Shown: positions 8,735-17,841, counted from the stretch's first letter. The stretch: 48,046 nucleotides of DNA from Thermus tenuipuniceus (GCF_002964845.1 NZ_PRDA01000033.1:1-48046), one strand, 5' to 3'. A program made the numbers and translations. Notes: generated from the letters alone by a model not told the origin.

Positions 8735-9279
8735 GCGTAGTACTCGGGGTTGGGCTTTATACCCAAGGCGTTGAGCAGGCGGTTGGTGAAATTGAACATG
8801 GCCGCCACCTCCGCCGCCTCGAGGATGGCCTCATCGCTGAGACCCGCTTCCCTCAAGGGGGCGAGATCCTCCTCGGTCAAGGCGTGGTGCTGGTGCGTGA
8901 CCTTGAGGGCAAACTCCACCAGGGCCCGCATCCTTTTAGGCATCTCCGCCCGGCGGGGGTTGGCGGCCAGGACCTCGGGGAGGACGGGGTCCCCGATGAG
9001 GTCCTCGAGGTAGCGCTTGTGGCTGGCCACGCAGTACTCGCACCGGTTTTCCCCGCTGATGGCGATGGCCATGGCCTCCCGCTCCTCACGGCTGAGGAGG
9101 CCCTCCCCCCGCATGAGGGCGTCGTAATAGTGGAACCAGAGGGGGAAGCGGGGGCTTAAGGCGAAGGCCCGGGCCACGTTGGGAACAAAGCCCGTCTTCT
9201 CCCGGAAGCGGGCGAAAAGCGCCCGCACCTCCTCGGGAAGCTCCTCCTCCTTGGGCACCCTGAGCCAGGAGATCACCAT
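8731..9279 (-). CDS. AhpD-like / carboxymuconolactone decarboxylase family, peroxidase-related protein
   Basis: A 182-residue protein with the AhpD-type redox motif CEYC (C80, C83) and downstream H87 in CVASHKRYL, preceded by the acidic stretch LSREEREAMAIAIS that belongs to the same active site. The pattern and length match the peroxidase-related branch of the family; alkylhydroperoxidase or decarboxylase-like activity cannot be told apart by reading. The start at 9279 overlaps the cyclase stop by 7 bases. It is sandwiched between a hydrolase and the ABC ATPase, which suggests it acts on the same substrate or handles oxidative by-products. Confidence 0.85.
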   Translation of the reverse strand: MVISWLRVPKEEELPEEVRALFARFREKTGFVPNVARAFALSPRFPLWFHYYDALMRGEGLLSREEREAMAIAISGENRCEYCVASHKRYLEDLIGDPVLPEVLAANPRRAEMPKRMRALVEFALKVTHQHHALTEEDLAPLREAGLSDEAILEAAEVAAMFNFTNRLLNALGIKPNPEYYA

Positions 9280-10082
9280 ACCGCCACCGCCCGCACGGGC
9301 CCCCCGGAGGCCCCCCGGTGCTTGGGCCCGCCCACGAAGAGGAGCGCCCCAGCGGGGGGCACCTGGGCCAGGTTGGCCAGGTTTTCCAGGCCGTATTTTC
9401 CCGCCCCCAGGAGGGTGAGGTGGGCCTTGAAGTCCTTGGAGGGGCCAAAGTCCAGGGAGAGGGTGTCTACCCCCACCCCCACGATCTCCCGCTCCCGCAC
9501 CAAGAACTCCGCCGCTTCGGGGGAGAAACCGGGGAAGTGCAGGGTGCCGGTGCTGTCTTGGTTCAAGAAGGCCTTGGGGTCTTTCCAACGGGTTTCCCAG
9601 CCGGAGTGCATGGCCACGAAGGCCCCTTTGGGGATACGGCCGTGCTGGCGCTCGTAGGCCAGGAGGTTGTCCACGGTCACCTGGGCGTCGGGGTTACGGG
9701 CGGCCTTCTCGTGGATGTGGATCACCGCCAAGGGAGCGATGAGGGTTTCCACGGGCAGTTTTTCCGCGGTGAGCCCCCCTTCCGCGAAGTGGGCGGGGGC
9801 GTCCATGTGGGTTCCGGAGTGCTCCCAGAAATCGATGCGGTTGCCGTAGTACCCGTTTTGCCGCACCGTGACCAGGGTGGTGATGCGCATGGGTTCAGCC
9901 CCGGGGAAGAGGGGGATCTCCGGGGAGAGCTCGTGGGTGAGGTCCACCGCCCGGCTAAAGGCCTTGCCCTGTACCTGCGCCTGGGCCACGGCCCGGCTAG
10001 CAAGAAGCCCCAGGCCCGCGCCCAACAGGGCCCTGCGGGAAATCTGCTTGGCCACTTCCTCCATCACCAGAGGGGCACACAT
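9273..10082 (-). CDS. Cyclase family protein (kynurenine-formamidase/isatin-hydrolase fold), exported
   Basis: A 269-residue metal-dependent hydrolase with the family signature HSGTHMDAPAHF (H88, H92, D94, H98), which binds Mn or Zn in kynurenine formamidase and isatin hydrolase. The N-terminus has a twin-arginine-like leader: SRRALL, then a hydrophobic core ending in AVAQA, so export is likely. The ATG at 10082 is preceded by AAAGGAGG; a longer open frame upstream has no such support. Members open amide or lactam bonds of cyclic compounds. Located between the peptide-type permease and the AhpD-like gene; with the M20, MBL-fold and PxpA genes it makes four hydrolases in one directon. Confidence 0.87.
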   Translation of the reverse strand: MCAPLVMEEVAKQISRRALLGAGLGLLASRAVAQAQVQGKAFSRAVDLTHELSPEIPLFPGAEPMRITTLVTVRQNGYYGNRIDFWEHSGTHMDAPAHFAEGGLTAEKLPVETLIAPLAVIHIHEKAARNPDAQVTVDNLLAYERQHGRIPKGAFVAMHSGWETRWKDPKAFLNQDSTGTLHFPGFSPEAAEFLVREREIVGVGVDTLSLDFGPSKDFKAHLTLLGAGKYGLENLANLAQVPPAGALLFVGGPKHRGASGGPVRAVAVW

Positions 10083-10138
10083 GGTTTCCTCCTTTGTCAG
10101 GGGCAAGTTACCACGGGCCTGCAAAGGTATGCAAGCCT

Positions 10139-10942
10139 CTAACGCCGGGGGTCCAGGCGGTCCCGGAGCCCGTCCCCCAGGAGGTTGAAGCCCAAGACGG
10201 CCAGGGAAAGGGCCAGCCCAGGAACCAGGGCGGGGTAAGGGGAAAGGGGGAGAAAGCCCTGCGCCTCTCGGAGCATCCGGCCGAGGCTGGGCGCAGGGGG
10301 TTGGATCCCCAGGCCCAGGTAGGAGAGGGCGGCCTCGGCCAAAAGGGCGGCGGCGAAGGCCAGGCTGGCTTGGACCAGGAGGGGCCCCAGGAGGTTGGGA
10401 AAGAGGTGGCGGCGGATCACCCATGCTGGGCCGGCCCCCAGGGCCAAGGCGGCTTCCACGAAGGGGGTGGCTTTTAGGGCCATGGCCCCGGCCCGGGCTA
10501 CCCGGAAGAAGGCGGGCACCATGGAAAGCCCCACCGCCAGCATGCTGCTCAGGACCCCCGGCCCCATGAGGGCGGCGAAGAGGAGGGCCAGGAGGAGGCC
10601 GGGGAGGGCGTAGAGGGCTTCCATGAGGAGGCTTAGGGCCCCATCCCAGTACCGCCCCAGGTAGCCGGCCACGAGGCCCAGGGCCACCCCCAGGGAGAAG
10701 CCCACGGACACGGCGATGCCCCCCACCAGAAGGGCGTTTTTGGCCCCGTGGAGGAGACGGGCCAGGAGGTCCCGGCCCAAGGGATCGGTGCCCAAGGGAT
10801 GGGTGGGAGAAGGGGGGGCGAGGCGGTGGAGGAAGTCGGGGGCGTTGGGGTCCACGGGATAGAGGAGGGAGGCCAGGGCCAGGAGGAGGAAAAGGCCCAC
10901 CAGGAGGCTGCCTACCAGGAGGCTTGGGCTGGGGCTACGCAT
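10139..10942 (-). CDS. ABC transporter permease, DppC/OppC type
   Basis: A 267-residue inner-membrane protein beginning with the OppC-type N-terminal domain (PTHPLGTDPLGRDLLARLLHGAKNALLVG) and followed by the BPD permease domain with the EAA loop EAALALGAGPAWVIRRHLFPN. It overlaps dppB by 8 bases. No DppD/DppF ATPase genes are in the window for this system, so it must borrow ATPases encoded elsewhere. Confidence 0.93.
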   Translation of the reverse strand: MRSPSPSLLVGSLLVGLFLLLALASLLYPVDPNAPDFLHRLAPPSPTHPLGTDPLGRDLLARLLHGAKNALLVGGIAVSVGFSLGVALGLVAGYLGRYWDGALSLLMEALYALPGLLLALLFAALMGPGVLSSMLAVGLSMVPAFFRVARAGAMALKATPFVEAALALGAGPAWVIRRHLFPNLLGPLLVQASLAFAAALLAEAALSYLGLGIQPPAPSLGRMLREAQGFLPLSPYPALVPGLALSLAVLGFNLLGDGLRDRLDPRR

Positions 10943-11870
10943 ACGTCACCCGCGGGTCCAAGAGGCCATAGAGGAGGTCCACCAGGAGGTTGAAGAGGAC
11001 GATGAGGGCGGCCATGACCAGCACCAGGCCCTGGAGGAGAGGGTAGTCGCGGGCCTCGAGGGCCGTCAGAGCCAGGCTTCCCATGCCTGGCAGGGCGAAG
11101 ACCACCTCCACCACCACCGCCCCGGTAAGGAGGAACCCTCCCTCCAGGCCCAGCACGGTGATCAGGGGAAGGCTTGCGGGCTTCAGGGCGTGCTTGATGA
11201 GCACCCAGGTCTCGGGGACCCCCTTGGCCCGAGCGGTGCGGATGTAATCCTGGCCCATCACCTCTAAGAGGCTTCCTCGGGCCATGCGGAAGAGGATGGC
11301 TGCCCGGGAAAGGGCCAGGGTGAGGGCGGGGAGGAAAAGGTGGCGGAGGGCTTCCCATGGATGGGAAAACCCTGGGAAGCCGCTGGCGGGGAAAAGGGGC
11401 AGGTGCACCGCCAGGGCGTAGAGGAGGACCACCCCCAGAAAGAAGGTGGGCACGGATTGCAAACAGGCCATAAGGCCGCTTAGGGCCAGGTCGCAAAGGG
11501 GAAACCTAAGGGCTAGAAGGGCCAGGGGTAAGGCCAGGAAAAGGGCGCCGCCAAGCCCCAGGAAGACGAGGCCCAGGGTGAGGGGGATCCGCTCGCCCAG
11601 GAGTTCGCCCACGGGCTTTCCGTAGCGGATAGACTCCCCCAGGTCTAAGCGGAGGGTGCGGGTGAGCCAGTCCGCATAGCGTTCCCAGGGGGGCTTGTCC
11701 AGGCCGAGGGCGCGTTCCAGGGCCTGCCGGGCAGCTGGCGAGGCCTCGAGGCCCAGGATGGCCTGCACCGGGTCCCCTGGGAGGAGGAGGAGGAAGGCGA
11801 AGACCAGGCTGGAGGCCAGCCACAGGGTAGCCAGGGCCAGGAGGACCCGCCTCAGGAGGAAGCTTCGCAT
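10935..11870 (-). CDS. ABC transporter permease, DppB/OppB type
   Basis: A 311-residue inner-membrane protein with six helices, an N-terminal MRSFLLRRVLLALATLW typical of DppB, the periplasmic loop GLDKPPWERYADWL, and the conserved RTARAKGVPETWVLIKHALKPA docking loop. The ATG directly follows the receptor gene's TAG, so translation is probably coupled. Confidence 0.93.
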   Translation of the reverse strand: MRSFLLRRVLLALATLWLASSLVFAFLLLLPGDPVQAILGLEASPAARQALERALGLDKPPWERYADWLTRTLRLDLGESIRYGKPVGELLGERIPLTLGLVFLGLGGALFLALPLALLALRFPLCDLALSGLMACLQSVPTFFLGVVLLYALAVHLPLFPASGFPGFSHPWEALRHLFLPALTLALSRAAILFRMARGSLLEVMGQDYIRTARAKGVPETWVLIKHALKPASLPLITVLGLEGGFLLTGAVVVEVVFALPGMGSLALTALEARDYPLLQGLVLVMAALIVLFNLLVDLLYGLLDPRVTYA

Positions 11871-13355
11871 CTAGCGGTTCAAGTACACCCGGGTCACGTT
11901 GAGGGTCGGGGTGGGCTGGTTCTGCCACCAGCCCATGACCTCCTTGCGCATGGCGGCGATGTAGGGGGCGTTCATCACCCAGAGGTTCACCGCATCCTGG
12001 GCGAGGAGGCGCTGCATCTCCTTCATGATCTCGCAGGCCCGCTTGGGGTCGGGGGTGCGCAGGTACCTGGTGTAGAGGTCGCGGAAGCGGGGGGAGTCGT
12101 AGCGGAAGTAATAATTGGGGTTGGCGTAGATGCCGATGTCGTGGGGCTCGGAGTGGCCGATGATGGTCATCTGGTAGTCAGCTCCCCGGAAGACCCTGGA
12201 AAGCCAGGTGGCCCACTCCACCACCTCCAGCCGCGCTTGGACCCCGATCTGGGAAAGCTGGGCAGCGATGGCCTCGCCAAGCCGCCTCTCGTAAGGATAG
12301 GGAGCGGCCAGGGTGAAGGTGAAGCGCAAGGGGTTGTTGGGTCCGTAGCCGGCCTCCTGCAACAGGGCCCGGGCCCGGGCTGGATCGTAGGGGTAGAAGC
12401 CGGAGAGATCCTCGTAGCAGCTCTCCCCCGGGGAACGGTGGCTGCCGATGGGGGTGCCAAAGCCCAGCATCACCCCCTCCACCAGGGCCTTTTTGTCCAC
12501 GGCATGCTGGATGGCCCGCCGCACCCGGATGTCATTGAAGGGGGGGCGGCTGTTGTTCATGCCCACGGTGATCTCCGTGGTGGTAAAGCCCGTGATCACC
12601 TTGAAGTTGGGGTCCCGCTGGAGCACCAGGGCGTTTTCCGGGCTCACCCCGAGGCCGATCACCTGGATGTCCCCCGCCCGCAAGGCGGCAAGCTGGGCGT
12701 TTGGATCCGGCAGGAAACGGAAGAAGACCCGGTCCAGATAGGGGAGGCCGGGCTCATAGTATCCTTCAAACCGTTCCAGCCTCACCCCAACTCCCCGCTC
12801 CCAGGCCACGAACCGGAAAGGTCCGGTTCCAATGGGCTGGGTTTTCTGTTCCTCCACCCTGCCCTTGGGGCCGATCACGGAATCGGGGCGGGCCAGGTTG
12901 AAGAGGAAGTCCTGGTTGGGCTGGCGCAGGCGGAAGACCACAGTGTAGGGATCCTTGGCCTCCACGCTCTGGATGTCCTGGTAGTACTCGGGGTGGGTGT
13001 GGCCGGACTTGGGATCCCGGGCGCGGTTGAACTTAAAGACCACGTCCTCGGCGGTAAAAGGGGCACCGTTGTGGAAACGAACCCCCCGGCGCAGGTGGAA
13101 GGTCCAGGTCAGGCTGGAAGGGCTTCCTTGCCAGCGCTCGGCCAAGGCGGGGACGACCTCCCCCTTCTCGTTGAACTTCACCAGCCCCTGGAGGACGTTG
13201 TCGTAGAGCATGCGGGGAATCTCCTGGCTGGTAGAGGCCGTGGGATCCAGGACAGGAGGCTCGGCCAGGATGGCCACCCTAAGCTCCCCTCCTTTGGGCT
13301 GGGCCCAGGCCAGGCCCAGGCCCAGCAGAAGGAACCACGCCAACCGCTTCTTCAT
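11871..13355 (-). CDS. ABC transporter substrate-binding protein, peptide/nickel family 5
   Basis: A 494-residue SBP_bac_5 receptor: signal peptide ending at GLAWAQ, then the family pattern LAEPPVLDPTASTS, LAERWQGSPSSLTWTFHLR and GAPFTAEDVVFKFNRA. The ATG at 13355 has GGGAGGG five bases upstream; longer in-frame starts lack one. It binds oligopeptides or related amides for the DppBC permease that follows directly. The neighbouring M20 amidohydrolase suggests the ligand has amide bonds. Confidence 0.93.
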   Translation of the reverse strand: MKKRLAWFLLLGLGLAWAQPKGGELRVAILAEPPVLDPTASTSQEIPRMLYDNVLQGLVKFNEKGEVVPALAERWQGSPSSLTWTFHLRRGVRFHNGAPFTAEDVVFKFNRARDPKSGHTHPEYYQDIQSVEAKDPYTVVFRLRQPNQDFLFNLARPDSVIGPKGRVEEQKTQPIGTGPFRFVAWERGVGVRLERFEGYYEPGLPYLDRVFFRFLPDPNAQLAALRAGDIQVIGLGVSPENALVLQRDPNFKVITGFTTTEITVGMNNSRPPFNDIRVRRAIQHAVDKKALVEGVMLGFGTPIGSHRSPGESCYEDLSGFYPYDPARARALLQEAGYGPNNPLRFTFTLAAPYPYERRLGEAIAAQLSQIGVQARLEVVEWATWLSRVFRGADYQMTIIGHSEPHDIGIYANPNYYFRYDSPRFRDLYTRYLRTPDPKRACEIMKEMQRLLAQDAVNLWVMNAPYIAAMRKEVMGWWQNQPTPTLNVTRVYLNR

Positions 13356-13393
13356 GTCTTCCCTCCCTTTCCCCATACTATGCCCGGAGGCGG

Positions 13394-14551
13394 TTACGCC
13401 AGGTAGAGCACCGCCAAGGCGGCGTAAACCCGGGCTGCCTGGACCACTTCCCTCAGGTCCACCCACTCGTCCACCTGGTGGGGCAGGGTTTTCCCCCCAG
13501 GGCCCATGACCACCACGGGAAGACCCGCCCATGCCTGGAGGAAGGTGCCGTCCGTAGCCCCGGGTACCCCGCCGTGGCGCACGGGAAGGCCGAGAAGCCT
13601 TAGGGCTTCCTCCGTTGCCTGCACCAAAGGATCCTCCCTGGGGGTCTCCATGGGGGGGCGGTCCTCCAGGACCTCCACCTGGGTTCCCGCCAGGGTCTGG
13701 ATCCTGGCCACCGACTCCTCGTGGTCCAACCCCGGCACGGTGCGCACGTCCAAGGCCATCTCTGCTTCGGCGGGGATAACGTTAAGCTGCCCCTCCCCGG
13801 CGGTGGCCAGGATGCGGGTGGGGGTGAGGTAGGGAAGGCCCAGGAAGGGGTGGGAATGGACTTCCTGGAGCTCCCGTTGGAGGCCTTCCAGCTCGAGGAT
13901 GAAGCGGGCTGCCTTGGGTATAGGGTTTTCCCCGGCGTAGGGCATGGCCCCGTGGGCCATGCGTCCGGGGAAGCGAAGGGATAGGCGCATGGCTCCCTTC
14001 TGCCAGAGGCAGACCTCCATGGCCTCAGGCTCGGCCACCAAGGCTCCACGGAAGCCTCGCGCCAGCCCTCCTCTCACGAAGGCCTTCACCCCCAGCATCA
14101 TTCCCTCCTCATCGGCCAAAGCGGCGAGGCGTAGGGGGTACCGGGGCTGGCCTAGGGCGCGCTTCACCGCCAGCAGGGCTCCTATCAAGGCGGCGAGGCC
14201 TCCCTTCATGTCACAGGCTCCTCGGCCGTACAGCCTGCCTCCCTCCACCACCCCTTCGTAGGGAGGGTAGCGCCATAGGTTTTCTGGGCCGGGGGTGGCC
14301 ACATCGGTGTGCCCCTCGAGGATCAACCCCCCCTCCCCTTCCCCCAGGTCCACAACCAGATTGGGCCGGCCCAAAGCCGCCTCCTGCCGGAAGGGGCGGA
14401 AACCCCATTCCCTCAGGTACTCCTCCAGGAAGGCCACCACCCCCTCTTCCCCGGGTCCGGGATAGTGGCTTGGAATCCGCACCAGGGCTCTTAGGAGCTT
14501 CACCACTTCCTTCTCGTCCACCGCTTCCGCCGCCAGGAGGGCCTTTTCCAT
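13394..14551 (-). CDS. M20 family metallo-amidohydrolase (ArgE/DapE/ACY1-like)
   Basis: A 385-residue cytoplasmic zinc hydrolase. Metal ligands and acids of the family are visible: GHTD (H81, D83), bridging D114 in GACDMKGG, catalytic EE near 148 in ADEEGM, and the late ligand histidine in LPHQVDEW. The dimerisation lid follows GRMAHGAMPYAGENPI. Members remove acyl groups from amino acids or hydrolyse carbamoyl and peptide bonds; which one is not decided by sequence. It is the promoter-proximal gene of the minus directon, with a TATAAT box 18 bases before the ATG and no clear ribosome site, so the leader would be very short. Confidence 0.9.
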   Translation of the reverse strand: MEKALLAAEAVDEKEVVKLLRALVRIPSHYPGPGEEGVVAFLEEYLREWGFRPFRQEAALGRPNLVVDLGEGEGGLILEGHTDVATPGPENLWRYPPYEGVVEGGRLYGRGACDMKGGLAALIGALLAVKRALGQPRYPLRLAALADEEGMMLGVKAFVRGGLARGFRGALVAEPEAMEVCLWQKGAMRLSLRFPGRMAHGAMPYAGENPIPKAARFILELEGLQRELQEVHSHPFLGLPYLTPTRILATAGEGQLNVIPAEAEMALDVRTVPGLDHEESVARIQTLAGTQVEVLEDRPPMETPREDPLVQATEEALRLLGLPVRHGGVPGATDGTFLQAWAGLPVVVMGPGGKTLPHQVDEWVDLREVVQAARVYAALAVLYLA

Positions 14552-14609
14552 ATGGGGTTCCCGAGGGGATTATACCGCAGTATGCTGGCCTAAACGAAAG
14601 GAGGTGGCG
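14552..14609. promoter_or_regulatory. Divergent promoter region between the M20 gene and the SDR gene
   Basis: The 58-base gap holds a perfect minus-strand TATAAT (14574 down to 14569), placing a transcript start about 10 bases before the M20 ATG. A plus-strand TATGCT (14581-14586) precedes AAAGGAGG (14597-14604) and the SDR start codon. The two -10 boxes are only 7 bases apart, so the polymerase sites would overlap and compete. No strong -35 box stands out for either direction. Confidence 0.6.
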
Positions 14610-15401
14610 GTGAACTACCGGCAACTTTTCGACCTAGGAGGGCAGGTGGCTTTGGTGGTGGGAGCGGCCTCCGGAATCGGGCGGGCCACCGCGGAGGCCC
14701 TGGCGGCCTTTGGGGCTAAGGTGGTGCTGGCGGACCGGGATGAAGCCGGTCTAGAGGAGGTCCTAAGGGCCGTCCGCGCCCAGGGAGGAGCAGCGGAGGC
14801 CCATCCTCTGGACCTGGCGGCCAAGGGAGAGGCTGAAGCCTTGGTGGAAAGGGTGCGCCAAACCCATGGCCGGCTGGACACCCTGGTCTCCACCCCGGCC
14901 ATCAACGTGCGCAAGCCCCTTCTGGACTACACCGACGAGGAGATCGACCGGGTGGTGGACCTGAACCTGAAGGGAACCTTGCGGCTTTTAAGGGCTGGGG
15001 GACGGGTGATGCGGGAGCAGAGGGGGGGGAGCCTCATCGCCTTTGCCTCCATAAGGGCCCTGGTGGTGGAACCAGGGCAAGGGGTTTATGCGGCCACCAA
15101 GGCGGGGATCCTCCAGATCATGCGCACCCTGGCCGCGGAGCTGGGCCCTTTTGGCGTGCGGGCCAACGCCATTGCCCCTGGGCCCATAGAAACTCCCCTC
15201 ACCGCTCCCATCAAAGCCCATCCCGATTGGTACCGGGCCTATGCGGAGAAAACCGCCCTCTTGCGCTGGGGAAAGCCCGAGGAGGTGGCCATGGCGGTGG
15301 TGTTCCTGGCCTCGCCGGCTTCCAGCTACGTGACCGGCACCCTCTTCCTGGTGGATGGGGGCTGGACGGCGGTGGACGGGCGGTTTACCCCGCCCCTTTA
15401 G
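14610..15401 (+). CDS. SDR family oxidoreductase
   Basis: A 263-residue NAD(P)-dependent short-chain dehydrogenase: cofactor loop GAASGIGRA, then VLADRDE (an aspartate here favours NAD), S in the FASIRAL strand, the catalytic YAATK pair and the C-terminal SYVTGTLFLVDGGW. Its best general likeness is to gluconate 5-dehydrogenase-type SDRs. The start codon is GTG at 14610, five bases from GGAGG; GTG at 14604 overlaps that ribosome site and is less likely. It is transcribed away from the hydrolase/importer directon from a shared promoter region, so joint regulation is plausible. Confidence 0.9.
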   Translation: MNYRQLFDLGGQVALVVGAASGIGRATAEALAAFGAKVVLADRDEAGLEEVLRAVRAQGGAAEAHPLDLAAKGEAEALVERVRQTHGRLDTLVSTPAINVRKPLLDYTDEEIDRVVDLNLKGTLRLLRAGGRVMREQRGGSLIAFASIRALVVEPGQGVYAATKAGILQIMRTLAAELGPFGVRANAIAPGPIETPLTAPIKAHPDWYRAYAEKTALLRWGKPEEVAMAVVFLASPASSYVTGTLFLVDGGWTAVDGRFTPPL

Positions 15402-15413
15402 CCAAGCTGAGCC

Positions 15414-16190
15414 CTAGCCCTTCAGGGCCACCAGGACCATCCGGCGCTTGATGAGGGTGTGGTCCCCTGGCCCTTCCCGGACCACCAGGGGGCGGGTCCC
15501 GGGGGAAGCCTGGGCCAGAACTTCCTCCACCCGCTTCGCTTCCCACCCCTCCGGGCCCAGGGGATAGAGCCACTCAGGCCAGGCGACTTCCTCCTCAAAC
15601 GCCTCCGGGTGGAGGGGGCTTAAGCCCGCCTCTGCCATTCCTCCACGGTGTACGCCCGCACGTGGGAGTTGTCCCGGGCGGCCTCGAGGGCGTTGAAGAG
15701 TTGGGCGGCCTCTGGGTTTTCCGGGGCCACCATGTCGGCGATTCCCAGACAGCCTCCTGGCTTCAGCACCCTGGCCATCTCGGCTAAGGCCCTGGCAATG
15801 CGGGGAAAGTGATGGGCGGCCCTACGGGTGGTGACCAGATGGAACTCCCCCTCAGGAAAGGGCAAGGATTCGGCGTCTCCCACCAGGAAGCGGACATTGC
15901 CCAAGCCCCGTTCGCGGTCCGCCTGGCTGAAAGGTATGGCCATTTCTGGGGTCAGGTCGATCCCGATGACTTCCCGCACAAAAGGGGCCAGGGCCAAGGC
16001 CGTGTGGCCGGGACCCGTGGCCACATCCAGGGCTCTTTCCGAGGACCTTTGTTCTAAAAGCTCCAGTAACCTCTTCAGGTCGCGGCCCCCGGCGTGGCTG
16101 ATGCTTTGGGCATACCCGTGGGCGTGGCGGGAGAAAAAGCTCCGGGCCAGCTCCTTCTGGTCCTTGCTCGCGGCTTCCTCCGGGTTTCAT
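15414..16190 (-). pseudogene. Class I SAM-dependent methyltransferase (UbiE-like), two frameshifts
   Basis: The core frame (ending 15620) has the SAM-binding motif LDVATGPGHTALALA, the acidic IGIDLTPEM loop and the ADMVAPENPEAA segment of UbiE/COQ5-like enzymes, but no good start codon. The expected N-terminus (PEEAASKDQKELARSFFSR) is in frame with the core only if one A is removed from the AAA directly after the ATG at 16190; otherwise the ATG reads a different frame. The C-terminal piece (AEAGLSPLHPEAFEEE onward, 15638 to 15414) is in yet another frame, so a second indel lies near 15630. The gene is either decayed or hit by sequencing errors. It converges on the SDR gene with a 12-base gap. 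Confidence 0.75.
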
Positions 16191-16204
16191 TTTACGTCCG
16201 GATG

Positions 16205-16233
16205 TTGACGAGGGCCTGGTGGCCCCTTAGGCT
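16205..16233 (+). promoter_or_regulatory. Sigma-A-type promoter for the second peptide importer
   Basis: TTGACG (16205-16210), a 17-base spacer and TAGGCT (16228-16233) form a reasonable housekeeping promoter, about 27 bases ahead of the receptor ATG. Confidence 0.5.
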
Positions 16234-16259
16234 GAAGGTTGAGCGGGAAGGAGGAGCGT

Positions 16260-17822
16260 ATGAAGCGATGGGTGGTTTGGTTGTTGGCGTTCCTGGGCTT
16301 GGCCGTAGCCCAGGACCGGGCCCAGGTGCTGGTTTACGGCGGGGATTGGACGGACCTGATCACCCTGGATCCCCAGGTGGTCTACGAGTTCAGCGGGGTG
16401 ATGATCGCCGATAACCTCTACGAAACCCTGGTGCGTTTTGAGGGGAACGACCTCTCCACCCTGCGCCCGGGCCTAGCGGAAAGCTGGAAGGTGGAAAGAG
16501 GCACCACGGACTGGATCCTTACCTTCAAGCTTCGCAAGGGGAGCAGGTTCTCCACCGGACGGGAAGTGACGGCCAAGGACGTGGTCTACAGCTTTGAGCG
16601 GGCCCTGGCCTTGAAGGGCCCCGGCTCCTTCCTCTTCACCGAGATCGCCCAGCTCAAGCCGGGGGCGACCAAGGCCCTGGACCCCTACACGGTGGAGGTG
16701 CGCATCCCCAAGGCCGCTTCGCCACAGTCCTTCCTCTCCATCCTTACCTTTACCCTGGGGGGCATTGTGGACTCGGAGGAGGCCCAGAAAAACGCTAAGG
16801 GGAACGATTACGGCAAAGATTTCCTCACCAACAACTCCGCTGGGTCCGGCCCTTACCGCCTGGTGCGCTGGGACCGGGGAAACCAGGTGATCCTCGAGGC
16901 CAACCCCTACGCCCGCATCAAGCCCAAGGTCCAGCGGGTGGTTCTGCGCTACATCCAGGAGCCCGCGGTTCTCCGCACGGCCTTGGAGTCCGGGGAGATC
17001 GACATCGCCGAGGGGCTCACGCCAGAAGCCCTGAGGGCCATCGCCGCCAACCCTCGCTTCAAAGTGGTGCGGGCGGAAACCCTGCGCCTTCAGTACCTGG
17101 CCATGAACATGAAGCCGGGAAGTCCCTTCGCCAACCCTAAGGTGCGGGAGGCGGTCCGCTGGGCGGTGAACCAGGACGAGTTGGTGCAGGGCCTGCTCCA
17201 GGGCAATGGCGTCAAGATGCAAACCTTCATCCCCAAGGGCCTTCTGGGGTATAACCCCACTACGCCCTACAAGTACGATCCCGCCCGGGCCAGGAAGCTC
17301 CTGGCCGAGGCGGGCTACCCTCAGGGGCTGGACTTTGAGCTTCTGGCCAGCACCGGCATCTGCGGGGGCGGGGTACCCTGCCCGGACGTGGCGGCCAAGG
17401 TACAGGCGGACATGGCCAAGGCGGGCCTGAGGGCCAGGATCCGTACCATCGCTAACGCCGAGCTCCTCGCCACCTACCGGGCGCAGAACCACCAGATGGT
17501 CCTGGCGGGCTGGAGCCCCGACTTCCCCGACCCCGACGGCAACGCCACCCCCTGGTCCGACTTCAACGCGCGCTCCCTGGCCTGGCGCAACAGCTACAAC
17601 GACGAGGTGGCGGCCAAGCTGGCCCGGCAGGCGGCCCTCGAGGCTGAACCGGAAAAGCGCAAGGCCCTGTACAGGATCCTCACGGAGAAGGTTTTGCGTG
17701 AAGGGCCCTACGTGGTCCTCTACCAACCCGCCCAGCCCATCGGCCTTTCGGCCAAGGTGGAGGGCTTCCTGAAGAACCCCATGATGTCTGTCCCCCTCTG
17801 GCAGGTGAGCAAGCAGCCCTAG
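16260..17822 (+). CDS. ABC transporter substrate-binding protein, peptide/nickel family 5 (second system)
   Basis: A 520-residue SBP_bac_5 receptor: signal peptide ending at GLAVAQ, then LITLDPQVVYEFSG, LAESWKVERGTTDWILTFKLR and TAKDVVYSFERA. It has an internal CGGGVPCPD pair of cysteines near residue 375, which could form a disulfide. GGAAGGAGGAGC directly precedes the ATG. Two permease genes follow; no ATPase is linked. It is a different lineage from the receptor at 11871. Confidence 0.93.
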   Translation: MKRWVVWLLAFLGLAVAQDRAQVLVYGGDWTDLITLDPQVVYEFSGVMIADNLYETLVRFEGNDLSTLRPGLAESWKVERGTTDWILTFKLRKGSRFSTGREVTAKDVVYSFERALALKGPGSFLFTEIAQLKPGATKALDPYTVEVRIPKAASPQSFLSILTFTLGGIVDSEEAQKNAKGNDYGKDFLTNNSAGSGPYRLVRWDRGNQVILEANPYARIKPKVQRVVLRYIQEPAVLRTALESGEIDIAEGLTPEALRAIAANPRFKVVRAETLRLQYLAMNMKPGSPFANPKVREAVRWAVNQDELVQGLLQGNGVKMQTFIPKGLLGYNPTTPYKYDPARARKLLAEAGYPQGLDFELLASTGICGGGVPCPDVAAKVQADMAKAGLRARIRTIANAELLATYRAQNHQMVLAGWSPDFPDPDGNATPWSDFNARSLAWRNSYNDEVAAKLARQAALEAEPEKRKALYRILTEKVLREGPYVVLYQPAQPIGLSAKVEGFLKNPMMSVPLWQVSKQP

Positions 17823-17841
17823 GGCTTTGGGGTATAGTTAG

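Noticed and set aside
12141-13406. A 421-codon plus-strand open frame opposite the peptide receptor gene
   Set aside because: It is antisense to a gene with clear family motifs, is rich in Gly/His/Gln/Pro as expected of a GC-driven shadow frame, and matches no family. The same holds for the other long opposite-strand frames at 5432, 7207, 20948 and 27049.
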